Of a DNA stretch of 64,000 nt, positions 48,839 through 61,440 are shown piece by piece (position 1 is the first letter of the stretch; each line of letters begins with the position of its first letter). A model generated the notes under the pieces. That model was given only the letters and a program-made list of their open reading frames with translations. It ran no database searches and had not been told where the DNA came from. Position numbers and translations under genes: made by a program. The stretch is from Acanthacorydalis orientalis. Taxonomy: Eukaryota > Arthropoda > Insecta > Megaloptera > Corydalidae. The stretch is from NCBI GenBank assembly GCA_034766995.1, contig CM068320.1, positions 18,771,812 to 18,835,811 on the forward strand, written 5' to 3'.

Positions 48839-49727
48839 GCATGTATATACAGTCAAACATAAAGTATAAAAATATACTTTAAAACCATAAGTAATAAATT
48901 AATCAATATATTTACATTTTAATTTATATTTTCCTCCAAAATTTATTATACTTGTCAAAGTCTTTAGGCTTTTTTAAATCAGACTGCAAATCGTGATGAT
49001 AGATTTAAACACATTCGTTTAATGCAGGAAATCAAATAAGTTCAAAGAAAAGATGCACATTTTATTTTAAATATATGCTTAAAACTTGACAGTTTTAGTA
49101 TTATATATTGAAATAAGTTGGTCGGGTTATATTATGGAAAACTAGTAAATTGCAACTGTAGTTTAAATTTTATTGATCATAAAATGTAGTAAGAAGCTGG
49201 TTTCAGAATAGAAGCTTCTTTATTCGTCAGTAATAATTATAATCCGTATAAAATTAAAAAGAAGATAGACTGGAATGATTTTAAAACCTAGAATAATTTG
49301 AATATTATACTATACATTAGATATAAATACCACACTTTATTTTCCTCGTTAACTTATACTATTTACAAGTTAATTAACTTGGAAATTGAAAGAGACATCA
49401 CAATTTTGATTGACGTTACTAAAAATAATAATTTTCTATTTAATAAAAAAAAAGTTTAATTACAACAAAATGTTTATAAAACTTAAAAACGTCTTTCATA
49501 TTTCACATATATATTCCAATTTTTTTAATATACGAACCTATTAAGTATTAAGTATCAGAGACAATTACTTTCTTAGTCTATTTTCATCAGACCTTTACTT
49601 AGTATTAATATCAGCTTAACAAATAACAATATTCGAATTAAAAAAGATTGTGTCTTAATCACAATATTATACTATATTTAACTGGTTTCGTTTAAGAAAC
49701 AAATAAAAACGACTTCATATGAAGTAT

Positions 49728-49742
49728 ATTATATATATATAT

Positions 49743-49797
<55 letters not shown>

Positions 49798-49800
49798 ATA
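49728..49800. repeat. Imperfect (TA)n microsatellite
   Basis: TA repeats with CACACA and CATA interruptions, about 73 bp. Confidence 0.94.
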
Positions 49801-49970
49801 CCTGTATGTATGATTCGAATGATTGAGCAGTTTGGAAAGGAAATAAACTGTAATATGTGTTCCTCATATGATTAAACTTCAAGATAAATTAAGGCAGTGT
49901 ACGACAAAAAATTCAATATTTCAAGTTGAAATCAAATTATCCATTTAATAAAAAACCTAGTTAACCTTTT

Positions 49971-50515
49971 AATGAATTGCATGCCTCAGGAGCAACATTT
50001 AACAGACATTTTAATTGTTTTGTCACAGCATACACTATATGGAATATCGATTTTTTTTATTTAATTTATGGCCACAACGAATTGTATTCTGTTAAATACA
50101 TTTCAGATATAAAACAGTTCAAATGTAATACCTCTGTATCCAGCAGGGTTCCGGCAGGGGTTTTTATCGTATTGGTTGTGTCCGTTTATGTATGGGACAA
50201 TGCACCCACACGTAAAAAAGTCATAACAAACGCAATATCTTTTCCAACAATGAAATGTTGTGCAATGTAACACTGGGTTACTATGCCGTTACATTTTGTA
50301 CAAGTTTTTGTTTAGATTTTTCTATACACGTGCAGAATCTTCGAGCTTCATTTGTATTCCGAGCTTGGAGAACAGAATTTACTTTATAACAGTAATTTCG
50401 TGAAATATAACCAAGCTAATGTTTGTGTATGATGAAATATTACCGCTGCTGTATTTTGAAACTTACAATATTGGAAGGTCATATTTCCTAGTTATGTTGT
50501 TGTTTACATAAAACA
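49971..50515. other. Complex, GC-enriched island
   Basis: About 540 bp of higher-complexity DNA in an AT-rich setting, with CAGCAGGGTTCCGGCAGGGG, GGGACAATGCACCCACACG and CATTTGTATTCCGAGCTTGG. A 97-codon plus frame (49977-50270) crosses it, with a hydrophobic stretch GVFIVLVVSVYVW, but no family signature or flanking exon signals make it a convincing gene. Conserved noncoding DNA is the alternative. Confidence 0.3.
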
Positions 50516-50620
50516 TTATATAAAATTTGCTTATCATTTTACATCTCTTTCGGTAAAATTTTACTGACAGACAATTTTATACAAATACATAAACATGTGT
50601 ATGTATACAAATTGTAGATA

Positions 50621-50621
50621 A

Positions 50622-50709
<88 letters not shown>

Positions 50710-50710
50710 A
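50621..50710. repeat. Compound (TA)n(TG)n microsatellite
   Basis: About 60 bp of TA followed by about 27 bp of TG. Confidence 0.97.
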
Positions 50711-51505
50711 CGTACAAAAATACGCTACAAATGAACTCATATTCATACTAAACAAAAATAACATTAATAAACCGAGTCGAGATTTAAATATGACATTTGA
50801 TATATTGGGGTTAACTATTATTCGATATGATCATTATATGAAATATAAACCAATTCCCAACGCATATATTTATCACTAAAAGGATTAATATTACGCCGAT
50901 TTTCATTATATTTAATTGTACATAATAGTTCAAATAGATATATGAGTTGTTTATTTTGAAAGTGATTTAATAATTCAGAGTACTTATAAATTATTAATTT
51001 ATTTATAAAAATTAATAATATTTTATATTATTTAATATTTTATAAAATGTGAAAAATATTTTTGTTCTAATCTATCCCATTTCACTGACGTAATACTTTC
51101 AGCACTGCATTTACTTTTAAAAATATAAATTAAAATCAATGAAGCATCTGAACTAAAATCAATTTAATGAAACAAACAAAAATAATTCAAAAATAATTGA
51201 ATATAATAGAGTATTATCTTAGCAAAGATTTGAACAATAACTGAAAAATAATTAATTTACAATAATATTAAATGGGTCAAAATCATGAACGATTTTATAT
51301 TTATTTATTTAAATTTTACTCGATTATTATGGTCGTATTGGTAGCATCTTTCTGAAATACAATAATAAATCACAAGACGATATGGATATCGTTAATTGCA
51401 AAATCATATTTTTTAAGAAAGAGTTAAATATGACTAAATATGAAAAATATATACCACATGGCAGATAATTTTTTTTAATTTCAGTTTTCCTCATGTAATA
51501 ATATA
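50711..51505. other. AT-rich intergenic stretch
   Basis: No gene, terminus or repeat family recognised. An 85-codon minus frame at 51327-51584 overlaps the family X copy and is not supported. Confidence 0.5.
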
Positions 51506-51653
51506 TTTTGTGAACTGTTGATAAATTCAATTTCACGAATAACATTTTCACTCGTCCAACAAACCACAAAAAAATTCTGATCAAAAATATTCAATAATTG
51601 GTTATTGATCGATTTTGATTGTTGTCTATGCACATTTTGATACTAGTGTTATC
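51506..51653 (-). repeat. Dispersed repeat family X, copy in minus orientation
   Basis: Read on the minus strand it begins GATAACACTAGTATCAAAAT, then GTGCATAGACAACAATCAAA, CCAATTATTGAATATTTTTG, TTTTTTTGTGGTTTGTTGGA and TTCGTGAAATTGAATTTATC. It agrees closely with the plus copies at 20758 and 37681. Confidence 0.75.
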
Positions 51654-51862
51654 ATTTTATGACCGCAAATATATAGAAAAATCTCTTTGCTTTATCTTGA
51701 ACTTTATCTGTCTATCTCTGCTGACCACTTGAGTTTTAACTAATTAATGAAAAATTAATCACAAATGAACAACACAATAAATGCTTAGTTTGAAAAGGTC
51801 ATCATACAATATCTATAGTATCACAGAATCAAAGAAATATAAAATACTACTAACTGAAAATA

Positions 51863-52426
51863 TTAGGTTGGTAGGAAAATAATTACTGTTTTCTTTTTAT
51901 GAATTCTAACCTTAATTTTTGTCAATAAAAGTGTCACGTCATCGTGTTTATGTTAATATCATTTTAAAGTGCATTTTTCTATCTGTATTTTGGTAGCATG
52001 GACTTTGATTTCATTATTAATTTTGCTTCAAATTGGACTGTTAAATTAAAGTTGGAAAAGAAGCAAATAAGAGCTTTTTTGTATGAGTTCAAAACGGATA
52101 GTAAAGCAGCAGAAACTGCTCGTAAACGAAATGATTCTTTTGGTGTGAGTACTGTTGAGGAACGTATGGTACAATGGTGGTTCCAAAAATTTCGTGCTGG
52201 GGACGAGAGTCTTGAAGATGAAGAAGGTCATGGGCATCCTTCTACAGTTCATAACGACGACCAGAACGCATTAGTTGAATCAGAACCACGCACAACAATT
52301 TCAGAGTTTTGTACAAAAGTTAGGCGTTAGTCATCTAACAGTTCTGTACCACTTAAAATAGCTAGTTGAGAAAAATGTATATGAATTTGAAGGTCATAAA
52401 TCGCAATTATTTTTCTACCAACCTAA
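51863..52426 (+). mobile_element. Hsmar1-like mariner, internally deleted (family B, copy 3)
   Basis: A 564 bp element with exact TA at 51861-51862 and 52427-52428. The ends are TTAGGTTGGTAGGAAAATAA and, inverted, TTAGGTTGGTAGAAAAATAA. It is the best preserved of the three copies and defines the family. The transposase start and DNA-binding helices remain, followed directly by the 3' untranslated end, with no catalytic domain. The junction is the same as in the copies at 22991 and 29179. Confidence 0.93.
51998..52330 (+). pseudogene. Truncated mariner transposase, DNA-binding N-terminus
   Basis: A 110-codon open frame from MDFDFIINFASNW. It contains KLEKKQIRAFLYEFKTD and SKAAETARKRNDSFG of the first helix-turn-helix, VEERMVQWWFQKFRAG, then DESLEDEEGHGHPSTVHN (the GRP-like linker, here GHGHPS), and VESEPRTTISEFCTKVRR before the stop. 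This order matches the N-terminal third of Hsmar1/SETMAR-type mariner transposases. Normal proteins of the family are about 340 residues, so roughly the last 230, including D34D, are missing. As the longest uninterrupted frame of the three copies it could encode a DNA-binding-only protein if transcribed, but nothing shows that it is. Confidence 0.88.
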
Positions 52427-52428
52427 TA

Positions 52429-54297
52429 TTTACAGACCTTTAAAATCCGTACAATAACTATACTCTCAAAATAATAAGTATATTAATGTAACACCTCCTC
52501 TTCCAAAAATAGTTATAGAATTTAAATCATATTTCTTTCGAGTTCATTCCATTTAAAAATAGCAACTAACTGTGGTAACTGTATGCAGGCAAAATGATAA
52601 AAGAAACTACAAAAATCCTATATAACACGCATAAAGGAATCAACTTATATCTATTAAACACCACGAAAATCAAAGTAAAAATCAATACGAATGGAAAAAA
52701 ATACATGATGAATTAAAATGATAAACTTAAATTAATGAAACCTACTATTAAAGAATCTAAAAGTATAAAACATCATCCGTTATAGATAAACATCTTTTTA
52801 AAACAGAACCACATATTTAATATTTAAACTATAACCTTTCCATCAATATAAAACATAAAATAATCAACTATTCACAATATACATCAGAATAAAACCTAAA
52901 CTACAGCAACAATATAACAACCTCTCATACCAGAAAAAATGATGTAGAAATACATTAATTTAAAAAAAAAGATATTAAAAAGTATAATAAAATAAATAAT
53001 AATAGTATATTTATACTCTGGTAAAATGTACATCTGCTAACTTTGTAATTGATGTTCTTTATAAAAAAATATATATAAGAGAATTGATCAAATCATAAAA
53101 ATATTTTTTACTATGACATTTATACTTTATTTATAGTTATTTTGAATGTCTCTATTTCATAGAATAATATATATTCATGTAGAATTGAACCTTAACTAAA
53201 TATACTTTTTATTTTTTCTATTAAATTTTAAAAAACATAATACTCTTACATATTTTTCGATTAAAATAATGAAATAATAATAAAAAAAGTAGTACTAAAT
53301 TATACAAAATTTTTGTAGAATTTCACTTTTCCACGATAGCAATAATAAAGTTTAAATCGAACACAAAGCTTAAAAAAATAATTTAGTTTTCAAATTGCAA
53401 TCTGCCAAAGTTTTTGAATGCTGTATAATAATTACATGCTATAAAAATTAGGTCAGCTTTTAATTTTATAAATCACAGAAATTTACTTTTTTCAGTATCG
53501 CATTTATAAGAAGGTATAAAAAATTATAACATATAATTGTTATATAAAACATATAGGATATAAGTATAATAAATAGTTCAATTATCATTTAACAGAACAA
53601 ATATACATATATAATACATAAAAATAAAATAGTTTGTAGCGACAATTTTAAGGATTTGTACTAATTTTAGGTAATATACAAATCTAAATACTTAAAATGG
53701 AAACTGGTCGTGGAAACCACTCAAAAATGAGTCAATAATTGAAAATTGAAAAGAATATGCCAATAATAAGTAGACATATGCCAATAAAAAAAGTTTTAAC
53801 TTCAAAAAAGTGTTACAACATTTAATTGATGTATAAAAACTTAAACTTTAAAGTATTAATTTAAATACACTCTACAGTTGTCAAATACTCGTTCTTGGTA
53901 AAATAGATTAAAAATATAAATACACAATACTATTATTATAAAATTAATGATTAACTTTAATAATAATTAACTAGTGTGAAAGTAACTATATATAAGTATA
54001 TTAAAATAGTTAATCAGTATTAAAACATTAATAATCTAAATGTAAATTTTATTTAAAAAGAGTAATGTATATTTTACAAGCAAGAACATTTTCAAGCTCT
54101 GAGGTTCAAGTAAGAAAAGGTAACGATAAGAAGAGTTTATTGTTTTAATTAAGCTGTAACTTTATCAGAAATTATTTCTTTGTGTTTCATACAACACCAG
54201 ATACAATTTACTTTCAGTTATGTTTCATCATAAATTATACTGTTTGTGTACATTAATACAATTGTGGTAATTTGTTCCTCTTCCTTTCTCTTTCTGT

Positions 54298-54351
<54 letters not shown>

Positions 54352-55598
54352 TCTAGATCCCATGAGCATGGAATTTATTAAGCAAATTATTATTTTTTTA
54401 CAATGCTGCTACCGCCGATGCAACATCTACAAGGACTTCGTTAAAAAATATGAAAGTAAAATTTAAAATTTTCTTTTCTTATTATTCTAAATATTTCCCG
54501 GTTACGTTTTTATCCTTCACTTTAGTCTTTCTCTATTGTAAACTTTCAAATAATTTGTAATTTTCAATTATAGTTGGTGTATTTGAAAATTAAAATATTC
54601 GAATCATATTTACTCATTAAAGAAATAAATTATTTGGTTGATATTTAACGAAATGCGATAAATACCTCACAATGTTTGATTGGTAATTTTTTTAAATCAA
54701 ATATTCAGTTTGTGCCATTTTAGAAAATTTTAAATTTAGATTTAGCACTGCAAGAGAAATATTTTTTCTTAAAGTGTCTAATTAATTTTTGTATTTGTGG
54801 AGTAAAACTACTCTCTTTATTTATTAACTGAAAGAGTATAACATTAATTTAATACTTAATATAAAATAAAATTTAATACTTATTTATGAAACCTTGTATT
54901 TATTACTGCGTCACTTTTTCACTGATTTGATTGAAATCATTAGCTTTTGTAATTAAGTAAATTGCATTTAATTATAGAGTATTTTAAAATTTAAGGAATT
55001 GTTTATTTCGCTTGATTACAACTGAATCAGTTTGATCTTTATTTAATTTAATAATATATGCTTCGTGAACCTAATTATTGTTTATTAAGAATACTTTTAT
55101 AAAGGGCTTACTTTTGTTTTTATTAAAAAGAATATTGCATTTTTTAATTTTTTTCTGTTGTATATATGGTCTTTATAAGTATCTGAATTACAAAAACGAA
55201 TTAATAAGTCTTTCAAAATACATTACATGTTAATCTATAATTTATTCAACTTCATAAATTTTTGAGTGATTCATATTAAAGTTAGCAAAGTAAAAATATA
55301 AGATAATAAAATAAATAAATGAAATTACTAATACCTATAAAAATCAACCTTTAATAACAAATTCTTTTCGAAATACAAACATTTATAAAATCACTTGTAC
55401 ATTTTTGTGTTTCATTTAAGGAGTTAATATTTAAAAAAATATATTTATTTTTTTACACAACTTTCATAATTTCATGATATTTTTAAATGTCATAAAATAT
55501 ATTATTTTTATAATAAACATTTTCTACCATCAACAATGAAATATATGTCTGAATATCTCTTATTGTGAACTTTTTTATTTAATATTATTATGCAGGCG

Positions 55599-55600
<2 letters not shown>
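52429..55600. other. AT-rich gene desert
   Basis: About 3.2 kb of very AT-rich DNA with no gene or element recognised, and a TA tract at 54301-54347. The 64-codon frame at 54272-54466 runs through the tract. Confidence 0.5.
54301..54347. repeat. (TA)n microsatellite
   Basis: TA tract of about 47 bp. Confidence 0.96.
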
Positions 55601-55604
<4 letters not shown>

Positions 55605-55646
<42 letters not shown>

Positions 55647-55679
55647 TGTATGTATGTATGTATATATATATATATATAT
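55605..55679. repeat. TA/TATG compound microsatellite
   Basis: TA repeats with a central TATG block at about 55645-55662. Confidence 0.94.
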
Positions 55680-55859
55680 TATACTGATTAAAAACAACCA
55701 TAATGCCATGTATAATAGTGATATAATATGAAAATTGTAATTAAATTTAATACACATAATTTGAGTAAATAAGCTCTGCAAATATTACATTTTAAATGTA
55801 ACAGTGACTGCCTTTATAATGATAATTTTCTGTAATCACAGATCTGATTAACAAAATAC

Positions 55860-56080
55860 AAATGTGTACATGCGAACAGTGTACATGTACGTTATGATCT
55901 GAATGCAAATATGACTTCGTACTCATACAATGGTACATAATGGAATAGGATTGTAAGGCTCGTTCGCCAGTAACGACATGACCTTGCTAATTATTGTGTA
56001 TAGTTTATTCAGTTTGCGAGGTGTAATAGTGAAACGGATAAAATTGAATTGAATTCGCAGACGAGGGTTCATTAGAACTA
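55860..56080. other. Complex island, possible conserved noncoding DNA
   Basis: About 220 bp of higher complexity, with ATGACCTTGCTAATTATTG (a TGACCTTG nuclear-receptor-type half-site next to a TAATTA homeodomain-type core), TGTACATGTACG and AAGGCTCGTTCGCCAG. No reading frame of note. Confidence 0.28.
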
Positions 56081-56163
56081 CATTTTTAAAGTACTATAAG
56101 TCTAGAGGGTCTTTTATAGAATTTATTTATGAAATAATACATGTACATATATACACACTCTTC

Positions 56164-56169
56164 ATATAC

Positions 56170-56219
<50 letters not shown>
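56164..56219. repeat. (TA)n microsatellite
   Basis: About 56 bp, CATA units leading into perfect TA. Confidence 0.95.
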
Positions 56220-56223
<4 letters not shown>

Positions 56224-57262
56224 GGAAATACAGTGGTGGTGCAACAAATCAAACACCTCTGTAATTCAAACCGAACACATTTGATATTATGTAAACACTA
56301 CATTAAAATGAATATTGATTTCAGTAAGCAGAAAATACAAAAATGTTTAGAAAAAATTACTCTTTTTATTTTAAATAAAATTATTTATATAATAACTATA
56401 TTTTATTTTTTCTGATCTTAAATCAGAAGTTTTGAATAACAAAATAATTCGAAAAGGTAGCATCAAAACAATTTAAAAAAACATATAATATTTGGTATAT
56501 GCTATGTTCATTAGTAACAAATTAATGTCTTTGAAAAATTTTAAAATATATTTATAAATTCTGACTCTGTAGTACGAAAAAGAATAAAATTGTTGAAAGA
56601 GATATGAATAAAATAAAGGCAGTACATTTAACTTAAAAGGTGTTCGCAAACTATTAAAATAAGTAAAATATGAAGTAGAGAATATATGAATGCCTGGTGA
56701 TGAAAATTGAAAGATTATACATTAAACATAATGAAAACAATTAACATTTGCGAAACACATATTTAACAGATCTTAACAGAAAAACAAAAATAATAAAATA
56801 CAAATAATAAAAATTTAAAATATATGCATAAAATTAAACACATTCAAGAACACAGAAATATATAAAAATAAAAAAGAAATTAAATCAATAAACAAATACA
56901 AACTATGAAGTGAGATGTTGTAAACTGAAATTATAAATCCCACGATCGCCACAAAATATGTATAAACAGGTTTAAAATATAATTAAGAATAATTTGTCTA
57001 GAAATTATCTGAGGATGATTCGGGACCCGAAACTAGTTGTGATGGATAAAGACTCAAATGATTCACAAAGTTCCAAACAATAAAAACAGTGCATTAACAA
57101 TATCATAGGTATAAAAACAAACAATTATAACTTTAGAAACATATTAAGTAGAGATAAAATGTATTTCGGACATCATTCGACTAATGCACGAAAAAACGAG
57201 TTTTTTAATCAACTGATGATAAAATTACTAATGTTTTTTCGGAAAGAGATGTTATATAAAAG
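56220..57262. other. AT-rich intergenic stretch
   Basis: No gene or element recognised. The 65-codon frame at 56218-56415 has no domain signature. Confidence 0.5.
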
Positions 57263-57358
57263 ATATGAGCCAAATCTTCCATAATATGAGCCACATATAA
57301 TACTTTTCATAATTTTTTGAATGTTCAAGAGCCACAGAAAATGTTATTCTCAAATTGA

Positions 57359-57416
<58 letters not shown>

Positions 57417-57457
57417 AATAAAAAAATACAACTATATAGTAATTCTACACACCAAAG

Positions 57458-57493
<36 letters not shown>

Positions 57494-57640
57494 GAATTAC
57501 TTGTTTATATATAAAATATTCTAATATTGATACATACTATACTACTATAGATTATTAACATAAAAGTTTACGAAAAATGACAATATTGTCTCGGGAGCCG
57601 CACAGAATAGCTTTGGGAGTCGGAGTATAGCCACTGTTTG
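57263..57640. mobile_element. Possible decayed hAT-type element
   Basis: Repeated GAGCCA motifs near 57267, 57288 and 57331 face GGGAGCCGCACAGAATAGC and TTTGGGAGTCGGAGTATAGC near 57595-57628. Short GAGCCGCA-rich ends are common in hAT elements of the Charlie type. TA tracts at 57363-57413 and 57461-57490 occupy the middle. No terminal repeat pair or 8 bp target duplication could be defined, so this is a guess. Confidence 0.28.
57363..57413. repeat. (TA)n microsatellite
   Basis: TA tract of about 51 bp, with a second short one at 57461-57490. Confidence 0.95.
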
Positions 57641-58498
57641 TATATAACTTATCAAATTATAAATACAAGTTTTTATATTATACTGGTAAAAATTAAAAAA
57701 TAATTGCGGCATTTCATTTTTTTATTATTAAATTTAATTAAAAACTCAATAAATGAACTGTACCGTTGATGAAAACATCTTATTTTATATAAAAAGTCAA
57801 TATCTGTTAAGTCGAACTAACAAATTTATTTGATAAAATCTTTAAAGAAATATTTTGACATATACAATACAGTTATATTAAGTTTTATTGGATCAACATT
57901 ACGAAAAAGGTTGAAGAAAATCTGAACAAACTGGTAATTCCAATAATTCCAATTTTAAAAATAAAAAAGCATCAGTATATATATATATATATATACTATG
58001 TATGTGTTTATCAAGATTAAATGAAAAAATAATAGGCATTACATAGAAAAGCAACTTAAATCAACACAGATATAGCAATGAAAATAGTAAATAAAATTAC
58101 GACACTCATTTGGTTGAATTTGTAATGGTTTAAATTAATATACCTACACGTAGAATATAAATGAATGCATGTGTAAATAGGCCATTGCACAAACAAACGT
58201 CATGATATATGAGCACTAATGTCCACGAAAAAAACATGAATTCGAATAGAATAAATCATATTTGAACATCATACGCTTTCAAAGAGACTCGATAATTCTA
58301 AAGCTCATGTCAAATATGCAGTTATGAAAATATGAGATATGAAGCAATTAAAAAATAATTTTAGGATAAAGTCAATGATTTAGTATTAAAAATAGATGAG
58401 TACTGTAACGACGTATTATTAAAGAAATAAATCATTTGGTATTGAAAAATAAACTTGTATATGTTCACATTTGTAAAAACACCTACATAATTTTACAC

Positions 58499-58547
<49 letters not shown>

Positions 58548-58548
58548 T
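58499..58548. repeat. Compound (TA)n(CA)n microsatellite
   Basis: TA repeats ending in a short CA run. Confidence 0.95.
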
Positions 58549-59338
58549 CTACCTTTAATAACATGTACAAAAAATTGTTGTTTCTATTGATCTTTAGTTT
58601 ATTTAAGAATGAAATTAACTCTTTTCAAATCAAAAACTTCAAGCTACTGTTAAAGATAATACTGGTACTTTCATAGTGAAAAAGATCGATTACAAGAGTA
58701 GATTTATTCAAAAATTTACAGTCAAACTGTGACTTCAATTTGGACTTTTGTCCTAGTAAAAATGAAATAAACTTTAATATTTTAAATTCGGTTGTAAAAA
58801 TTTGGTTTATATTACAAATATAACGTTTTTAAAGCGTATATTTTTATGCAATTTTGAAATTTAGAATTAAAATTTAAACCTTTTATTTAAATTAAATAAA
58901 CCTGTTAAAAAATCAATTAAATCAGATATTTTAAACTAACACAAAAGATCGAATTATAATACAATCTGCTATATAAATTAACAAAATACTATATCCTTAT
59001 ATATTAAGGACTTTTTTACAATATTTGAAATCTTTTACTTTTATTATTTTTTAAGATGGCATAAGAATAACTTGAAATTAAATTCAAATTATCACCAAAA
59101 AAGGGGAGCAGTCTTATAAAAAAAACATAAATATTGTTACACAAGAAAATTTGTAAGTGCGGATAATACAACACATTTTTCAGAATTTTGTATTGATAAT
59201 AGTGGTAACAAAGTAAACAAAGAAGTGATGAGTACATATTAATGATTTAATAAATTTAATTTTCATTTTATCACTTGAAAACATTACATTACAAAAAGAG
59301 ATTTTTATTATTTTATTTTCATTCCGAATTAATTACTT

Positions 59339-59359
59339 TATATATATATATATATATAA

Positions 59360-59413
<54 letters not shown>
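59339..59413. repeat. (TA)n microsatellite, interrupted
   Basis: Two TA runs split by AAAATAA at about 59358, about 75 bp in all. Confidence 0.95.
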
Positions 59414-60448
59414 GTGAGCACATAAATAAATATTAAATATTTTACATTTGATTGGAAACAGTTTTTTTCTACTCAAACTAACATAATAGCACTAATTACA
59501 CGTGTCATTCTAAATATTTCTCTACATCTATAAAATGTGTCATGGTTTTATATATAGAGTTATAACTACATCTATTTTTTTTGTATTATTATCGGTATCT
59601 ATTTTTAACGTCATTAAAGTTGGGAACATAAATGATACTTCCGGTCTGGACTATCTGCTATTAATTAATATATTAATTCGCTTTCCTGCATTTTAAGTAG
59701 TACTATATTTATTCATTCAAGTGGCATTTTAATTACATCTTCAATACTGCTACATTATTTCAAAAATTAATTTTTGGATATAAAAATGTTATTAAATAGA
59801 ATATTTATTTTAAAACATATAAGTAAAGAATAGTAGTTTAAAACATCTTATATAAATATAAAAACATATAAGTAAAAAAAAACAGTTTGTATATCAATTT
59901 TGTATTCGATCTAGTAAGATGAATTAACAATAAAATGTATAAAAAAAACTATTATATTTGTTCCTGACTATTTGTGTAAAACTGAAAATACAAGTTTGAA
60001 ATAAAAACTTAACTATTTGTTTTTAAATAGTTATTATTGTTGAAACATTATCTGGTAGTTTTCTATACAAATCTTTTTTATTTTAAAAATGAAGTATAAA
60101 TAATTTCAAATATGTCAAAATAATAAAATCAACAAATAAAAAATTTTAATAAGCATAAAATTTACACATAAAATCAAGATAAATATTTATGATTTTTCCA
60201 AACACTTCAATATTTTATTAAATGTTGAGTGATTTGCATTTATTAACCTCTGAGTCAACCAATTATCTTCCGATTAGAGAAATTATAAAAGTATCTTTTT
60301 CTAGATAATCGCATATATATACAAAAATAGAGTAGAATTACCATCCCTATCCAATAATTCTGGAAAGAAAAATAATATACAACACTCATATGATTTTATA
60401 CAAATTGATATTTATTGAAAAAAGTACAGTAAAAAAAAATCCTCTCCA

Positions 60449-60572
60449 CTAATCTTCTTGCAAAATTTTAGCACAAGAATTGCAGAGCATCATTTTATCA
60501 ATAAACGTGGTTATTTTGTCACAATAGTCATTACTGCTTTTACAACAATTATAATACAAAGAAATCAACTTA
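60449..60572 (-). other. Cys-rich minus-strand frame, possible terminal exon
   Basis: An open frame of about 40 codons with no start codon at its left, bounded upstream by TGA. It reads LISLYYNCCKSSNDYC, then DKITTFIDKMMLCNSCAK and ILQED before TAG, giving a C-C, C, C-x-x-C pattern. An AATAAA lies about 30 bases past the stop on the minus strand, in AT-rich DNA where this is weak evidence. It could be the last exon of a small Cys-rich protein, a transposase zinc-binding tail, or chance. I do not recognise a family. Confidence 0.2.
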
Positions 60573-60609
60573 ATTCAGCCCAGAAGAATTAATATTTAAT
60601 TTTATAATA

Positions 60610-60611
<2 letters not shown>

Positions 60612-60685
<74 letters not shown>
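60612..60685. repeat. Long (TA)n microsatellite
   Basis: About 74 bp of perfect TA. Confidence 0.97.
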
Positions 60686-60686
<1 letters not shown>

Positions 60687-61065
60687 CAAACAAGATTCGA
60701 CGTTAAGTAAATCCATACACAAAAGACAAATTATTTTAAAAAATCGATCATCAACTGGAAAAGTTACCAAAAAAAAAAATATAATGAAGATCCTTTTGAA
60801 AAAGATTTTTCAATATTTAAATCAAGACTATGTTCGAAGGAAGAATAGTGACGCAGTGAATACATTCTTCTTATACAAATTGACGAGAATAAAACATGCA
60901 TTTTTAAAAGTAAAATAATTGATTAACAACTCGAAAACGTAACGAAATATACATGTTAGAAATAGAGACAAAATAGAATATAATATTATCAATGGAAGCA
61001 AGTTACAAATATAATGCAAGAACAGACGACAACACCGAACGAATAGCAGAATTATTAAATGAAAG

Positions 61066-61068
<3 letters not shown>

Positions 61069-61106
<38 letters not shown>

Positions 61107-61111
61107 TATAA

Positions 61112-61158
<47 letters not shown>

Positions 61159-61162
61159 ATTG

Positions 61163-61208
<46 letters not shown>
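61069..61208. repeat. Complex (TA)n array with internal inverted phases
   Basis: About 140 bp of TA with phase changes (ATTATAATATATATTATA) and CATTATA/TTGTATATACA interruptions. The 132-codon minus frame that reads through it is an artefact. Confidence 0.95.
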
Positions 61209-61212
<4 letters not shown>

Positions 61213-61362
61213 TTAACATAAAACAATAAAAATAAAGAATAATAGTAACAACGAATTAATATATAAAAAATCAGTTTAAAAAATCATTGTATAATTACAT
61301 AAAATAACTACTGAACAGAATTTTTAAAATGGAAACAAATATAAGTATATATTTCAATGCTG

Positions 61363-61368
<6 letters not shown>

Positions 61369-61437
<69 letters not shown>
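61369..61437. repeat. Long (TA)n microsatellite
   Basis: About 69 bp of perfect TA. Confidence 0.97.

Positions 61438-61440
<3 letters not shown>

Larger units (their letters stand above)
46586..49970. other. AT-rich gene desert
   Basis: About 3.4 kb with no gene or element that I can recognise. Microsatellites at 47768-47834, 48794-48835 and 49728-49800. A 75-codon minus frame at 48103-48330 has no domain signature. Confidence 0.5.
57641..60440. other. AT-rich gene desert
   Basis: About 2.8 kb with no recognisable gene or element. It includes TA tracts at 58499-58548 and 59339-59413 and a small duplication of an AAAACATATAAGTAAA unit near 59810-59880. Confidence 0.5.

Noticed and set aside
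60828..61226. 132-codon minus-strand frame, hydrophobic at its C-terminus
   Set aside because: The first ~55 codons are TA repeat. The apparent hydrophobic segments follow from A/T-rich codons, and no family signature is present.
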